A stretch of 64,000 bases of DNA, taken from contig NZ_BLJU01000001.1 in the NCBI RefSeq assembly GCF_009932725.1, positions 186,001 to 250,000 of the forward strand, given 5' to 3'. Both the position numbers and the translations under genes were made by a program. A model generated the notes under the pieces. The model worked only from the letters and a program-made list of their open reading frames with translations, was not told the DNA's origin and did no database searches. Shown here in pieces: positions 63,948-64,000 of the stretch; the first letter of the stretch is position 1; the number at the start of each line of letters is the position of its first letter. The stretch comes from Pseudomonas yangonensis (lineage in GTDB: Bacteria > Pseudomonadota > Gammaproteobacteria > Pseudomonadales > Pseudomonadaceae).

Positions 63948-64000
63948 TCAGATCCCCGCCTTGCGATGGCTGCGCCAGGAACGCACGGTGATGATCACCA
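63948..64000 (-). CDS. C-terminal end of an unidentified gene
   Basis: On the minus strand a frame open from the window edge ends in VIITVRSWRSHRKAGI and a TGA two bases before the PcaC-like start. The tight spacing suggests a shared operon. Too little is visible to name a family, and chance is possible. Confidence 0.4.
   Translation of the reverse strand, partial: VIITVRSWRSHRKAGI

Noticed and set aside
1..64000. CRISPR arrays, tRNA or rRNA genes, prophage or integrative element
   Set aside because: No regularly spaced direct repeats, no cloverleaf sequence, no rRNA-like stretch and no integrase, transposase or phage structural gene was seen anywhere in the window.

Overview
The window is a high-GC chromosomal segment from a gamma-proteobacterium, almost certainly a Pseudomonas of the mendocina/oleovorans type. 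Support comes from the three-gene fructose PTS (fruB-fruK-fruA), the speC/piuC/piuA neighbourhood, the dpp/psdR/mdpA/roxSR neighbourhood (both arranged much as I remember in P. aeruginosa), and short Pseudomonas-type REP palindromes between genes. It is mostly ordinary core and shell chromosome. I see no prophage, CRISPR array, rRNA or tRNA gene, and no intact transposase. The species assignment rests on recall of families and gene order, not on a search.

Layout. 1-3746: end of fruB, then fruK and fruA. 3894-11355: a large unrecognised membrane protein with an EF-hand-like loop, a CobB-type sirtuin, the PQQ glucose dehydrogenase gcd, a small MITE-like insertion, and prfC. 11548-29693: a long iron-related block with several Fur-like boxes. 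It holds a PepSY/flavodoxin/reductase membrane flavoprotein, a two-component system, a TonB-dependent receptor with a complete FecCD-type ABC transporter, then speC, piuC, an FMN oxidase, piuA, and a second receptor on the other strand. 29848-31903: a lone pxpA, a possible gene remnant and a RIO-type kinase. 31990-35572: a CueR copper locus (copA-cueR, a small exported protein, copZ) with two CueR operators. 35585-41865: a NalD/TtgR-type repressor, an RND efflux adaptor and pump with no outer-membrane channel, and a Bcr/CflA exporter. 41875-49563: a zinc metallopeptidase, a DUF411 protein, a small membrane protein, trmA, a purine-type NCS2 permease, a DJ-1 protein, ada, and a degenerate receiver/HD-GYP protein. 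49822-59459: dppABCDF, psdR, mdpA and a second dipeptide-binding protein. 59683-64000: a SIMPL protein, roxS-roxR, an AEC transporter, a carboxymuconolactone decarboxylase family protein and the tail of one more gene.

How the genes work together. The Fur-like boxes tie the receptors, PiuC and the flavoprotein into iron uptake, with reductive release of iron a likely role for the flavoprotein. PsdR probably represses both dipeptide uptake (dpp) and dipeptide cleavage (mdpA): I see paired, similarly spaced copies of a TTAAGY-N3-RCT(T/G)AA motif in both promoter regions. CueR probably controls both copA-cueR and copZ through matching 21-bp dyads.

Most notable for follow-up: the 204-bp element with 15-bp inverted ends that appears to have split a terminator; the HD-GYP protein that has lost nearly all catalytic residues and its phospho-acceptor Asp; the paired PsdR-like operators; the EF-hand membrane protein of unknown function; and REP elements that supply the stop codons of cueR and ada.
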